Source: UBA7803 sp041686955
Lineage (GTDB): Bacteria > Pseudomonadota > Gammaproteobacteria > Pseudomonadales > Azotimanducaceae
Length of the DNA: 24,014 bases
NCBI GenBank assembly: GCA_041686955.1
Contig: JAWLCV010000060.1
Span: 1 to 24,014 of the forward strand
Reading direction: 5' to 3'
The first letter of the stretch is position 1. Each line of letters opens with the position of its first letter. Made by a program: the position numbers and the translations under genes. Under the pieces are notes generated by a model. It had not been told where the DNA came from and made no database searches. It saw nothing but the letters and a program-made list of their open reading frames with translations. Below, piece by piece: positions 1-7,860 of the stretch.

Positions 1-43
1 AAGCCGCACAGTGTAACCGTTCGGCCCGGGGAGGGCAGCGGGA

Positions 44-1765
44 TCAGCGGTCGGTGCGCACCCGCTCCTCGGTGACGAAGCGGTAGAACTCGTCGGCGGG
101 CAGCGGCCGCGAGTAGTAGAAGCCCTGAACGAAGTCGCAACCGACCTGCCGCAGGCGCTTGACCTGATCCCCGGTCTCCACCCCCTCGGCCACCACTCGC
201 ATGCCGAGAATCCGGCCCATGCTGACGATGGAGGCCACCAGCCCGTAGTCCCGGACGTTGGAGCCCTCGTCGATGAAGGTCTTGTCGATCTTCAGCACGT
301 CGAACTCGAAGTTGCGCAGATATGAAAGCGACGAGAAGCCGGTGCCGAAGTCGTCGAGGCCCACCAGGCAACCCAGCCGCCGGGCCTCCTTCAGGAACTG
401 CTGCACGCCCTCGCTGTTCTCGATCAGCGCGGTCTCCGTCAGCTCCAGGATCAGGCCTTCGCCAGACAGCGTCTCCAGCAGCCTCACCAGGGAGCGCACG
501 TCCTCCTCCCGGCGGAGCTGCGCGGGGCTCACGTTCAACGAGATGCGCAGTCCCTCGAGGCCGAGCTCGCGCCAGCGATCGAGCTGCAGCCGGCACTGGC
601 GCAGCACCCACTCGCCGATGGCGACGATCAGGCCCATGTCCTCCGCCACCGGCACGAACTCCCCCGGCGACACCGCGCCGAGCTCCGGGTGCGACCAACG
701 CAGCAGAGCCTCGCCACTCGCCACGGTGCCGCGCTTCATGTCCACCACCGGCTGGAAGTGGAGCTCGAACTGATCGGCGGCGAGGGCGCGGCGCAGGGCC
801 GATTCCAGTTCCAGGCGCCGCTGGGCGCGGGCGTTCATCTCCGGCTCGAAGAAGGCCAGGTCGTTGCCTCCCCTCTCCTTCACCCGGATCCGCGCCGCAT
901 CCGCCTTCTGCAGCAGTTCGCCGGTCTGGCTGCCGTCCTCGGGCAGGCGGGCCACCCCCACGCTGCCCGTGATGAACAGCTCCCGGCCGTCCAGGTGAAA
1001 CGGCTTGTGGATCTCGGTCAGAATTTTCCTGCCCAGGGCCTCCGCCTCGGCGTGGTCCTCCAGGTCGGTCATGAGCACCACGAAGTGATCGCCCCCCAGC
1101 CGCGCCACCGTGTGACTCTCGTCCACGCAGACGACGATCCGGTAGGCCACCTCCATCAGGATCCAGTCCGCGCGGCTGGAGCCGACGGAGTCGTTCACCA
1201 TCTTGAAGCGGTCCAGGTCGATGCTGATGAGCGCGCCGCGGAACTCCGGCTCGTGGCTGCGCAAGAGGAGCGCCGCGAGACGCTCCTGGAACAGGTTGCG
1301 GTTGGGCAGCTTGGTGAGGGTGTCGTGGTGGGCCTGCCAGATCATCAGGCGCTTGGCGTCGTCGGAGCTCATGCGGTCCACGGACACGGTGAGATAGCCC
1401 GCCGGCTGGCCGCCGGGGCCGTTCAGCCGCAACCGGGTGACCCGGTCGGCGAAGCGCTCGCCGTTGCGGTTCTCGAGCCAGACCTCCCCTTCCCAGCGGC
1501 CGTGGCGGGCCAGCGCCTCCGCCATGGAGCTCTGCCAGGCGTCGCTGCGGCGGCGGGCGTAGTTGAAGGTGATGGGCTGGCCGACCACCTCCTCCGCCCG
1601 GTAGCCGGTCATGCGCGCATAGGCCGCGTTCACCGCGAGGATGCGGTCGTCGCCGTCGCTGATGACCATGGCCCCCGGCGACAGCTCGAACAGCAACTGC
1701 TCCAGGCCGCGCAGCGGTGCCAGGAGCCGCTCTGCACCCTCAGCCTGGGCCGACGGGCGGGACAT
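44..1765 (-). CDS. PAS-GGDEF-EAL protein, probable c-di-GMP phosphodiesterase with degenerate GGDEF
   Basis: This 573-residue cytoplasmic protein has no membrane segments. A PAS sensor domain spans about residues 25-130, a GGDEF domain about 143-308 and an EAL domain about 320-565. The EAL domain keeps its catalytic set: EALLRW (352-357), NVSP (411-414), ELTE (441-444), DDFGTG (471-476), LKID (491-494), AEGVE (526-530) and QGFYYSRPL (547-555). Such domains hydrolyse c-di-GMP to pGpG. The GGDEF signature reads GGDHF (224-228), and the upstream substrate-binding segment reads GSSRAD where active enzymes usually have GH..GD. The cyclase half is therefore probably inactive or a GTP sensor; this is inference from motifs. 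There is no RxxD inhibitory site just before the signature. The ATG start has no clear Shine-Dalgarno. The gene follows ybbP in the same direction after a 107-bp gap, so it probably has its own promoter, though none is evident. The PAS ligand is unknown. Confidence 0.93.
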   Translation of the reverse strand: MSRPSAQAEGAERLLAPLRGLEQLLFELSPGAMVISDGDDRILAVNAAYARMTGYRAEEVVGQPITFNYARRRSDAWQSSMAEALARHGRWEGEVWLENRNGERFADRVTRLRLNGPGGQPAGYLTVSVDRMSSDDAKRLMIWQAHHDTLTKLPNRNLFQERLAALLLRSHEPEFRGALISIDLDRFKMVNDSVGSSRADWILMEVAYRIVVCVDESHTVARLGGDHFVVLMTDLEDHAEAEALGRKILTEIHKPFHLDGRELFITGSVGVARLPEDGSQTGELLQKADAARIRVKERGGNDLAFFEPEMNARAQRRLELESALRRALAADQFELHFQPVVDMKRGTVASGEALLRWSHPELGAVSPGEFVPVAEDMGLIVAIGEWVLRQCRLQLDRWRELGLEGLRISLNVSPAQLRREEDVRSLVRLLETLSGEGLILELTETALIENSEGVQQFLKEARRLGCLVGLDDFGTGFSSLSYLRNFEFDVLKIDKTFIDEGSNVRDYGLVASIVSMGRILGMRVVAEGVETGDQVKRLRQVGCDFVQGFYYSRPLPADEFYRFVTEERVRTDR

Positions 1766-1872
1766 GGTGCTCAGGAGTCACGGGTTACCGGCTCTCAACG
1801 ACGAAAAGTCCGTGCCTTAACCGTAGTCGACGCCGCGGAATCCGCAACATCGTCCCCCGGGGGCGGAATGCG

Positions 1873-4371
1873 TCAGCTCAGGCCGCGCAGCACCAGCATG
1901 GGCGGCGTCGACACCAGCCGGCGGGTGCTGAGCAGCCCCACCACCAGCACCAGCGCCGAGCCCGCCAGCGGACCCAGCAGCCACATCCACGGGTGCGGCT
2001 GCACGGCCAGCTCGAACACCTGACGCTGCAGCACGGCCACCGTCACCTCGGCGCCCACCGCCGCCACCAGACCCGCGAACAGGCCGAGCAGGGCGAACTC
2101 CGCCGCCAGGGAGCCGGCGATGAGGCGCCGGGTGCCGCCCAGGGTGCGCACCAGCGCGTGCTCGGCCATCCGCGAGTCCCGGCTGGCCTGGATGCTCGCC
2201 ACCAGCACCAGGCAGCCCGCGGCGACGACCAGCCCCAGCACCAGCTCCACCGCCTGGGTCACGCGGGCGATGATGCTTTGCACCTGGCGGATGATGGCGT
2301 CCACCTCGATGACGGTGACCGTGGGGTGGGCGGCGAGCAGCCGGTTCAAAAACGGCTTCTCGTGGGGGTCGAGGTGGAAGCTCGTCATGTAGGTGGCGGG
2401 CTGATCGTCCAGCACCCCCGGCGAGAAGATGATGAAGAAGTTGGGGCGCATGCTCTCCCAGTCCACGCGCCGCAGGTTGGCGATGCGGGCCGTGACCGTG
2501 CGGCCGGCCACGTCGAAGGTGAGCTCCTGCCCCACGGCGAGGCCCCGTTCCCGCGCGTACTCCTCCTCGAGCGAAACCAGCGCCCGGGCCTCGCCCGGGA
2601 ACCACCAGCGCCCCTCCACCACCCGGTTGTCGCCCGGCAGCTCGCCCGTCCAGGTGAGGTTGCGCTCGGAGCGCAGCCCCGGGCCGTCCGCCTCGCCGCC
2701 CGCGGCCTGCTGTTGTTCCTCCCAATCCCGGGCATCCACGTCTCCCACCCGGACGATGCGGCCCCGGACCATGGGGTACAGCGCTCCGGGGCGTTCGGTG
2801 ACCTCGGCCAGCAGGGCCGACAGCTCCTCCACCTGCCCCGGTGTGACGTTCAGCACGAAGTGATTGGGCGCGTTCTCCGGGACCTGGGCGCGCCACTGCT
2901 CGAGCAGTGCGGTGCGCAGCAGCACCAGGATCAACAGCAGCATGATGGCCAGGCCGAAGATCACGATCTGCGCCACGTTCTCCCGGCGGCGCCGCTGCAG
3001 CGCCGCCAGCGCCAGACGCCAGCCGCTGCCGGCCTGCATCCCCACCATTCGCCCGCCGCGCAGCAGCAAGAGGCCCAGGACGGCGAAGGCGCTGAGCACG
3101 GCGCCACTGGAGATCAGGGTCCAGGCGGTGAGCCAAAGGCTGTTGCTGTACCACAAGAGCAGCCCCACGCTGCCCGCGGCCGCCGCCGCGTAGCTCGCCC
3201 ACTGGGAGGGCGGCGCCGCTCCGAGGTCGCGGCGGATCACCCGCATGGGTTCCACCCGGTGCAGATGCAACAGCGGCGGCAAAGCGAAGGCCAGCGCGCA
3301 GATGAAGCCCGTGGCGGCGCCGAGCAGGAACGGCCGCGGCGTCGGCCAGGGCAGGCTAACCGGCACCACCCGGCCCAGGACGGCCACGATGCCGAGATGC
3401 AGACCGCTGCCGAGCAACAATCCCAGCGCCACCGCCACCGCGCCCACCACCAGCAGCAGGCCCATGAAGCCGCCGAGCACCTGCCGCGGCGTTGCGCCCA
3501 GGGTCTTGAGGATGGCCACGTGATCGAAGTGCCGCCGGGCATAGCGGTGCGCGGAGAGCGCCACCGCCACGCCGGCCAGCAGCACCCCGAGCAGCCCGCC
3601 CAGCAGCAGAAAGCTCTCTGCGCGTTCGAGGGCGGAGCCGATGGAACGGCTGCTGTCGCGAATGCTGCGCCAGCGGTAGCCGGGCGCGAGCGGCAGGCTC
3701 TCGCGCAGGCGCTCGAGCGCCGCCTCCGGCCCCGCCAGCAGCAACCGGTAGGAGAGCCGGCTGCCCGGCTGGACCACCTCGGTGCGCGGCACGTCCTCCA
3801 TACGCATCAACAGACGCGGCCCCAGGTCCACCATGCTGCCGCCGCGGTCCGGCTCCGCCACCAGAACCCGGCTCACGGTCAGCGCCGCCACCCCCACCTC
3901 CACCGTGTCGCCGATGGCCACACCGAGCGCCGGGAACAGCCGGGAGTCGAGCCACACCTCCCCCGGCTCCGGCAGGTCGCCGGTGGCCCGCCCCGCCGCG
4001 AACGGCTCGTCTGCCGCCACCAGGGTGCCCCGCAGCGGGTAACCCGGGGTGACCGCCTTGACCGCCGCGAGCTGACTGCGCTCAGCGCCGGCGAACACCA
4101 TGGAAGAGAAGGTCAGGACGTCGGCGGTGCCGAGCCCGAGGGCCCGTGCCTGCTCGCGGAACGCCTCGGGAACGGGCCGGCTGCCGCCGATGTAGCGGTC
4201 CGCCGCCAGAAACTCGGCGGATTCGGAAACCAGCGCCCGCTGCAGCCGGTCCACCAGCAGGGCCACGGCGGTGACGCTGGCCACCGCCACCAGCAGGGCG
4301 GAAAGCAGGAGCGCCAGCTCGCCGCTGCGCCAGTCCCGCCAGGCGAGCCGGAGCACCAGCGAGAGCCTCAC
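1873..4371 (-). CDS. ybbP: ABC transporter permease, YbbP/FtsX-like
   Basis: This is an 832-residue inner-membrane permease of the FtsX/MacB superfamily, close in length to E. coli YbbP (about 800). A first transmembrane helix lies near 18-38, followed by a large extracytoplasmic domain (about 45-250). A first FtsX core follows with helices near 254-275, 305-325 and 348-368, and there are further helices near 425-437 and 467-490. A second extracytoplasmic domain covers about 495-700, and a second FtsX core has helices near 705-728, 755-780 and 797-815. Coupling segments after the helices contain ILKTLGAT (287-294) and LVRTLGGT (740-747), the paired cytoplasmic motif typical of this family. 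The start is a GTG overlapping the ybbA stop (GTGA), so the two genes are translationally coupled. The frame stays open upstream to 5592, but that part is a shadow of ybbA and tesA. The family is thought to work with YbbA in lipid or lipoprotein-related envelope processes; the substrate is not established. Confidence 0.93.
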   Translation of the reverse strand: MRLSLVLRLAWRDWRSGELALLLSALLVAVASVTAVALLVDRLQRALVSESAEFLAADRYIGGSRPVPEAFREQARALGLGTADVLTFSSMVFAGAERSQLAAVKAVTPGYPLRGTLVAADEPFAAGRATGDLPEPGEVWLDSRLFPALGVAIGDTVEVGVAALTVSRVLVAEPDRGGSMVDLGPRLLMRMEDVPRTEVVQPGSRLSYRLLLAGPEAALERLRESLPLAPGYRWRSIRDSSRSIGSALERAESFLLLGGLLGVLLAGVAVALSAHRYARRHFDHVAILKTLGATPRQVLGGFMGLLLVVGAVAVALGLLLGSGLHLGIVAVLGRVVPVSLPWPTPRPFLLGAATGFICALAFALPPLLHLHRVEPMRVIRRDLGAAPPSQWASYAAAAAGSVGLLLWYSNSLWLTAWTLISSGAVLSAFAVLGLLLLRGGRMVGMQAGSGWRLALAALQRRRRENVAQIVIFGLAIMLLLILVLLRTALLEQWRAQVPENAPNHFVLNVTPGQVEELSALLAEVTERPGALYPMVRGRIVRVGDVDARDWEEQQQAAGGEADGPGLRSERNLTWTGELPGDNRVVEGRWWFPGEARALVSLEEEYARERGLAVGQELTFDVAGRTVTARIANLRRVDWESMRPNFFIIFSPGVLDDQPATYMTSFHLDPHEKPFLNRLLAAHPTVTVIEVDAIIRQVQSIIARVTQAVELVLGLVVAAGCLVLVASIQASRDSRMAEHALVRTLGGTRRLIAGSLAAEFALLGLFAGLVAAVGAEVTVAVLQRQVFELAVQPHPWMWLLGPLAGSALVLVVGLLSTRRLVSTPPMLVLRGLS

Positions 4372-5036
4372 CCGCAGATCCTGCCGCCGTCGATGACGAT
4401 CACCCGCTGGCATCGCTCCGCCAGTCGCTCGTCGTGGGTCACCAGCACCAGGGTGGTGGCGAACTCCTCGTTCAGCTCGAAGAGCAGGTCGATGATGCGG
4501 GCGCCCGTGGCCGTGTCCAGGTTCCCGGTGGGCTCGTCGGCGAACAGAACGTTGGGATGGCAGGCGAAGGCCCGGGCGATGGCCACCCGCTGCTGCTCGC
4601 CGCCGGAGAGCTGACGCGGGTAGTGGCCGGTGCGATGCCCCAGACCCACCTTCTCCAGCAATCGCTCTGCCTGTTCCCGGGCGTCCGGCTCGCCGTGGAG
4701 CTCCGCGGGCAGCATGACGTTCTCGAGCGCGGTGAGGCTGCCGAGGAGCTGAAAGGTCTGAAACACGAAGCCCACCTGCTCGCCGCGCAGCCGGGCACGG
4801 GCCTCCTCGTCCATGGCGGTGAGCTCCTGCCCCACCAGGCTGACGGTGCCGCCGGTGGGCAGATCCAGACCCGCCAGGATGCCGAGCAGGGTGGTCTTGC
4901 CCGACCCCGAGGCTCCCACCACCGCCACCGTCTCCCCCGCATTGATTTCGAGATCCACGCCGGCCAAGATGGTCAGCTCGCCTTCGGCCGTGCCAACCAC
5001 CTTGTTCAAACCTCGAGCTCGAATCACGGGATTCAT
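4368..5036 (-). CDS. ybbA: ABC transporter ATP-binding protein, YbbA (LolD/MacB class)
   Basis: A 222-residue cytoplasmic ATPase that energises the YbbP permease. Visible motifs are Walker A GASGSGKTT (41-49), Q-loop Gln93, signature LSGGEQQR (143-150), Walker B VLFADEPT (163-170), D-loop GNLDT (171-175) and switch His201. The pattern TFQLLGSLTALENVMLP is typical of the LolD/MacB/YbbA class. I chose the ATG at 5036, which gives the family's usual N-terminus and has AGGA about ten bases upstream. An ATG at 5120 would add 28 unconserved residues and run into tesA. The stop overlaps the ybbP start by four bases. Divergence from tesA over about 60 bp reproduces the tesA/ybbA-ybbP arrangement of E. 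coli and many other gammaproteobacteria, which supports the assignment over lolD. Confidence 0.93.
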   Translation of the reverse strand: MNPVIRARGLNKVVGTAEGELTILAGVDLEINAGETVAVVGASGSGKTTLLGILAGLDLPTGGTVSLVGQELTAMDEEARARLRGEQVGFVFQTFQLLGSLTALENVMLPAELHGEPDAREQAERLLEKVGLGHRTGHYPRQLSGGEQQRVAIARAFACHPNVLFADEPTGNLDTATGARIIDLLFELNEEFATTLVLVTHDERLAERCQRVIVIDGGRICG

Positions 5037-5097
5037 CAGGTCGGTCCTGCTCCGGCTCGGCCGATGCCGGGCCCACCACGCCCCTTCGCGCCGCGTA

Positions 5098-5763
5098 ATG
5101 CTGTATGCCGCAATGATCATCGCTGTGGGCGCCGCCCCCGGTGCCCTGGCCGGACCCGGGCCCGCCGCCTCGGGCTCCGCGGCGGCGGAGGCGACGATAC
5201 TGGTGTTCGGCGACAGTATCAGCGCCGGGTACGGTATTCAACGCGAGGAGAGCTGGGTGAGCCGGCTCGAGGAACGGCTGGCGGCCGCCGAGGCGCCGTG
5301 GCGGGTGGTGAACGCCAGCGTCAGCGGCGAGACCACCGACGGCGGCCTGGCGCGGCTGCCCACGGCCCTGGACGATCACGACCCGCAGGTGGTGATCCTC
5401 GAACTCGGCGGCAACGACGGCCTGCGCGGCTACCCCACCGAGCGCATCCGCGAGAACCTGTCGCGGATGGTGGAGCTGGCCCGGGAGGCCGGCAGCCGGG
5501 TGCTGCTGATAGGCATGGAGATTCCACCCAACTACGGCCCCCGCTACACCCGGGCCTTCGCCTCGGTGTACCGCCAGGTGGCGGATGCCCACGGCGTGGC
5601 GCTGGTGCCCTTTCTGCTCGATGGGGTGGCGCTCTCACCGGAGCTCATGCAGGCCGACGGCATTCACCCCACGGCCCGGGCCCAGGGCCGGCTGCTCGAG
5701 ACCGTGTGGCCCCACCTCGAGCCGCTGCTGGAAGTGGTGCACCGAGGTGCCCCGACACGCTGA
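5098..5763 (+). CDS. tesA: Periplasmic multifunctional esterase/thioesterase I (SGNH hydrolase)
   Basis: A 221-residue GDSL/SGNH hydrolase matching TesA (acyl-CoA thioesterase I, lysophospholipase L1, protease I). Block I is FGDSIS with nucleophile Ser40. Block II is SVSGETT with oxyanion Gly77. Block III is ELGGNDGLRG with Asn106. Block V is DGIHP with Asp187 and His190. The segments IPPNYGPRY (142-150) and MQADGIHP (184-191) are strongly TesA-like. Residues 1 to about 31 form a hydrophobic, Ala/Gly-rich leader that fits Sec export to the periplasm, although it lacks the usual basic n-region. The start is uncertain: ATG at 5098 puts the catalytic Ser at a position similar to that in the E. 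coli precursor, but neither it nor the ATG at 5113 has a Shine-Dalgarno. The gene diverges from ybbA, and bolA follows 42 bp downstream with its own promoter. Confidence 0.93.
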   Translation: MLYAAMIIAVGAAPGALAGPGPAASGSAAAEATILVFGDSISAGYGIQREESWVSRLEERLAAAEAPWRVVNASVSGETTDGGLARLPTALDDHDPQVVILELGGNDGLRGYPTERIRENLSRMVELAREAGSRVLLIGMEIPPNYGPRYTRAFASVYRQVADAHGVALVPFLLDGVALSPELMQADGIHPTARAQGRLLETVWPHLEPLLEVVHRGAPTR

Positions 5764-5792
5764 TGCGCACGCCGATCGCGCGGCGGTCGGCG

Positions 5793-5805
5793 TATAATCC
5801 CCCGC
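5793..5805 (+). promoter_or_regulatory. -10 box (TATAAT) directly upstream of bolA
   Basis: A perfect TATAAT lies at 5793-5798, only seven bases before the bolA ATG at 5806. A transcript initiating at the normal distance would begin at or within a base or two of the start codon, giving a leaderless mRNA, and no Shine-Dalgarno lies in between. No good -35 hexamer is visible 16-18 bp upstream (the region reads as GC-rich sequence near 5769-5776), and there is no TGn extension. The call rests on the -10 match in GC-rich surroundings. Confidence 0.5.
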
Positions 5806-6153
5806 ATGAACGAGCAGACCGTGCAGCAACGCATCGAACGCAAGCTGGCCGAGCGCTTCGCGCCCGCCCACCTGGAGGTGGTCAACGAGAGCGGCGGCCA
5901 CAACGTGCCCCCGGGCTCCGAAACTCATTTCAAGGTGGTGCTGGTGGCCGAAGCCTTCGCGGGCCAGCGGCCCGTGGCCCGGCACCGGCTGGTGAACGCG
6001 GCGCTGGCCGAGGAGCTGACCGGGCCGGTGCACGCCCTGGCCATTCACACCTACACCGCCGGCGAATGGCGCGAGCGCTTCGGCGAAGCGCCCCTGTCGC
6101 CCCCCTGCCTGGGGGGTGGGGCCAGCGAGCTCGCATCCGGGCGGGGGCACTGA
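5806..6153 (+). CDS. bolA: BolA family stress/iron-sulfur regulator
   Basis: A 115-residue BolA protein. The core matches the family throughout: LEVVNESGGHNVP (23-35), GSETHFKVVLV (37-47), ARHRLVNAAL (58-67), and VHALAIHTYTAGEW (75-88) containing the invariant His76 that serves as an Fe-S ligand in BolA-monothiol glutaredoxin complexes. The C-terminal tail LSPPCLGGGAS (97-107) resembles the SPPCRGAGS tail of E. coli BolA, separating it from the shorter BolA2/IbaG paralogues. BolA proteins bind DNA and influence morphology, biofilm and stress genes, and cooperate with Grx4-type glutaredoxins in Fe-S handling. The TGA overlaps the trhO ATG by one base (TGATG), indicating coupling. Expression appears to start from a -10 box abutting the start codon. 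Confidence 0.94.
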   Translation: MNEQTVQQRIERKLAERFAPAHLEVVNESGGHNVPPGSETHFKVVLVAEAFAGQRPVARHRLVNAALAEELTGPVHALAIHTYTAGEWRERFGEAPLSPPCLGGGASELASGRGH

Positions 6154-7082
6154 TGCCGGCGGTGATGACGTTCTACCGGTTCGTCGATCTGGGACGGCTG
6201 GAGGAGCTTCGGGACGACCTGCACGCCCGGGCACAGGCGCTGGGAATCAAGGGCACCATTCTCCTGGCGGAGGAAGGCATCAACGCCACCCTGGCCGGCG
6301 AGCGCGGCGCCCTCGAAGGATTCCGCGACTACCTGACCCGCGGCCCGGCCGGCAGCGGCGCGGCCTTCTCCGGCATGCGCTTCCGGTTCTCCAGCGCCGC
6401 GCCCGGCAACGGGGTGTTCTATCGCCTCAAGGTGCGGATCAAACCCGAGATCGTGCGGCTGGATCAACCCGGCGTGGCGCCCGCCCGCCGTACCGGAGAG
6501 CACGTGGACCCGCGGCGCTGGAACGCCCTGCTGGACGACCCGGACGTGATCGTCCTGGACACGCGCAACCACTACGAGATCGAGATCGGCACCTTTCCCA
6601 GCGCCGTGGATCCGGGCACCCGCTCGTTCCGGCAGCTGCCGGCGTGGGTGAAACGCCACCTCGATCCCGCCGAGCACCCCCGGGTGGCCATGTTCTGCAC
6701 CGGCGGCATCCGCTGCGAGAAAGCCTCCGCGTGGTTTCTCGACCAGGGATTCGAAGCGGTCTACCAGCTCGACGGCGGCGTGCTCAGCTACCTCGAGACC
6801 GTGGCGCCCGCGGAGAACCGCTGGCAGGGCGAGTGCTTCGTGTTCGACCAGCGGGTGTCCGTCGATCAGGGCCTCGCCCAGGGTTCCTTCGAGCAGTGCT
6901 TCGCCTGTCGGCGGCCGCTGTCCCGGGCGGACCTGGTGAGCCCCGCCTACCGGGCCGGGGTGAGCTGTCCCCGCTGCATCGACCAGCACACCGACGCCCA
7001 GCGCGCCGCCTTCCGCGAGCGCCGCCGGCAGGTGGAGCTGGCGGCCCGGCGCGGCCAGCGGCACGGCGTGCTGGGGTTGTGA
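6153..7082 (+). CDS. trhO: tRNA uridine(34) hydroxylase TrhO (YceA, rhodanese family)
   Basis: A 309-residue protein of the TrhO/YceA family, which uses molecular oxygen to form 5-hydroxyuridine at the wobble base of certain tRNAs. The N-terminal domain (1 to about 100) carries GTILLAEEGINATLAG (34-49), FRFSS (77-81) and KVRIKPEIV (93-101). The rhodanese domain (about 118-220) has the DTRNHYEIEIG motif (136-146) and catalytic Cys182 in FCTGGIRCEKAS. The C-terminal region holds CFACRRPL and CPRC, a four-cysteine set that may bind zinc. Length and domain order are normal. The ATG overlaps the bolA stop by one base and has only a weak G-run at Shine-Dalgarno distance, so translation probably relies on reinitiation after bolA. 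The next gene follows after 36 bp in the same direction. Confidence 0.94.
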   Translation: MPAVMTFYRFVDLGRLEELRDDLHARAQALGIKGTILLAEEGINATLAGERGALEGFRDYLTRGPAGSGAAFSGMRFRFSSAAPGNGVFYRLKVRIKPEIVRLDQPGVAPARRTGEHVDPRRWNALLDDPDVIVLDTRNHYEIEIGTFPSAVDPGTRSFRQLPAWVKRHLDPAEHPRVAMFCTGGIRCEKASAWFLDQGFEAVYQLDGGVLSYLETVAPAENRWQGECFVFDQRVSVDQGLAQGSFEQCFACRRPLSRADLVSPAYRAGVSCPRCIDQHTDAQRAAFRERRRQVELAARRGQRHGVLGL

Positions 7083-7118
7083 ACGAAGGGGATCGGTAAC
7101 CGGCCAACCGAGGAGAAC

Positions 7119-7850
7119 ATGGCGGACATCAGCGAGATTGCGGCAGACGTCTATCGGATCAGCATCTACGTGCCGGCGGTGGACCTGCAGTTCAACCAGT
7201 TTCTGATCCGGGACGACGAGCCCCTGCTCTACCACACGGGTATGCGGCACCAGTTCGACGAGGTGCACGAGGCGGTGGCCCGGCTCATGGATCCGGCGGA
7301 GCTCCGCTGGATCGGCTTCAGCCACTTCGAGCCCGACGAGTGCGGCTCCCTGAACGAGTGGCTCCGCGCCGCTCCGCGCGCCCAGGCGGTGACCACCCAG
7401 GTGGGCGCGGCGGTGTTCATCGGCGACTTCGCCGACCGGCCGCCCCTGGCGCTCGACGACGGCGCCGCCCTGTCCACCGGGCGCCACAGCCTGCGGATCC
7501 GCCACACGCCCCATCTGCCCCACGGCTGGGACGCGAGCATGCTGTTCGATGAGACGGAAAGTGTCCTGTTCTGCTCCGACCTGCTCCACCAGCTCGGCGC
7601 CGTGGAGGCGACGACGGAATCCGACGTGGTGGGCAGATTCCGGGAGACGCTCACCGCCTACCAGCAGGGGCCGTTCGCCAACTACATGCCCTTCACCGCC
7701 CACACCGCGGGCTACCTCGAGAGCCTGGCGGACCTCGGCCCGAAGGTGTGCGCGGCCATGCACGGCTCCACCTATCTCGGCGACGGCGCCCGCGCGCTGC
7801 GCGAGGCCGGGTCGGCCATGCGGGACGTGCTGGGGCCTGATCCCCGCTGA
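7119..7850 (+). CDS. Flavodiiron-like/ODP-type metallo-beta-lactamase-fold protein
   Basis: A 243-residue stand-alone metallo-beta-lactamase-fold protein resembling the diiron domain of flavodiiron oxygen/NO reductases and oxygen-binding diiron proteins (ODP). Candidate iron ligands in order are His69, Glu71 and Asp73 in SHFEPDECGS (the HxExDH motif), His135 in PHGWDASM, Asp154 in LFCSDLL, and His215 in MHGSTYLGDG. The final His of HxExDH is replaced by Glu74. There is no flavodoxin or rubredoxin domain, so it is more likely an oxygen-binding or sensing protein, or dependent on a separate electron donor, than a self-contained reductase; this is inference. The ATG at 7119 has a good AGGAG eight bases upstream. 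It lies 36 bp after trhO, and the two may share the bolA transcript. It converges with the PP2C gene across 10 bp. Confidence 0.82.
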   Translation: MADISEIAADVYRISIYVPAVDLQFNQFLIRDDEPLLYHTGMRHQFDEVHEAVARLMDPAELRWIGFSHFEPDECGSLNEWLRAAPRAQAVTTQVGAAVFIGDFADRPPLALDDGAALSTGRHSLRIRHTPHLPHGWDASMLFDETESVLFCSDLLHQLGAVEATTESDVVGRFRETLTAYQQGPFANYMPFTAHTAGYLESLADLGPKVCAAMHGSTYLGDGARALREAGSAMRDVLGPDPR

Positions 7851-7860
7851 GGCGCGACGC

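Noticed and set aside
1717..4614. Long plus-strand open frame (965 codons) opposite ybbP
   Set aside because: Low-complexity His/Gln/Arg-rich translation typical of an antisense shadow in GC-rich DNA; the minus strand encodes a complete, recognisable YbbP.
4372..5592. N-terminal extension of ybbP in the same frame
   Set aside because: It would overlap ybbA and tesA in another frame, and the GTG at 4371 gives the normal family N-terminus and a standard 4-bp overlap.
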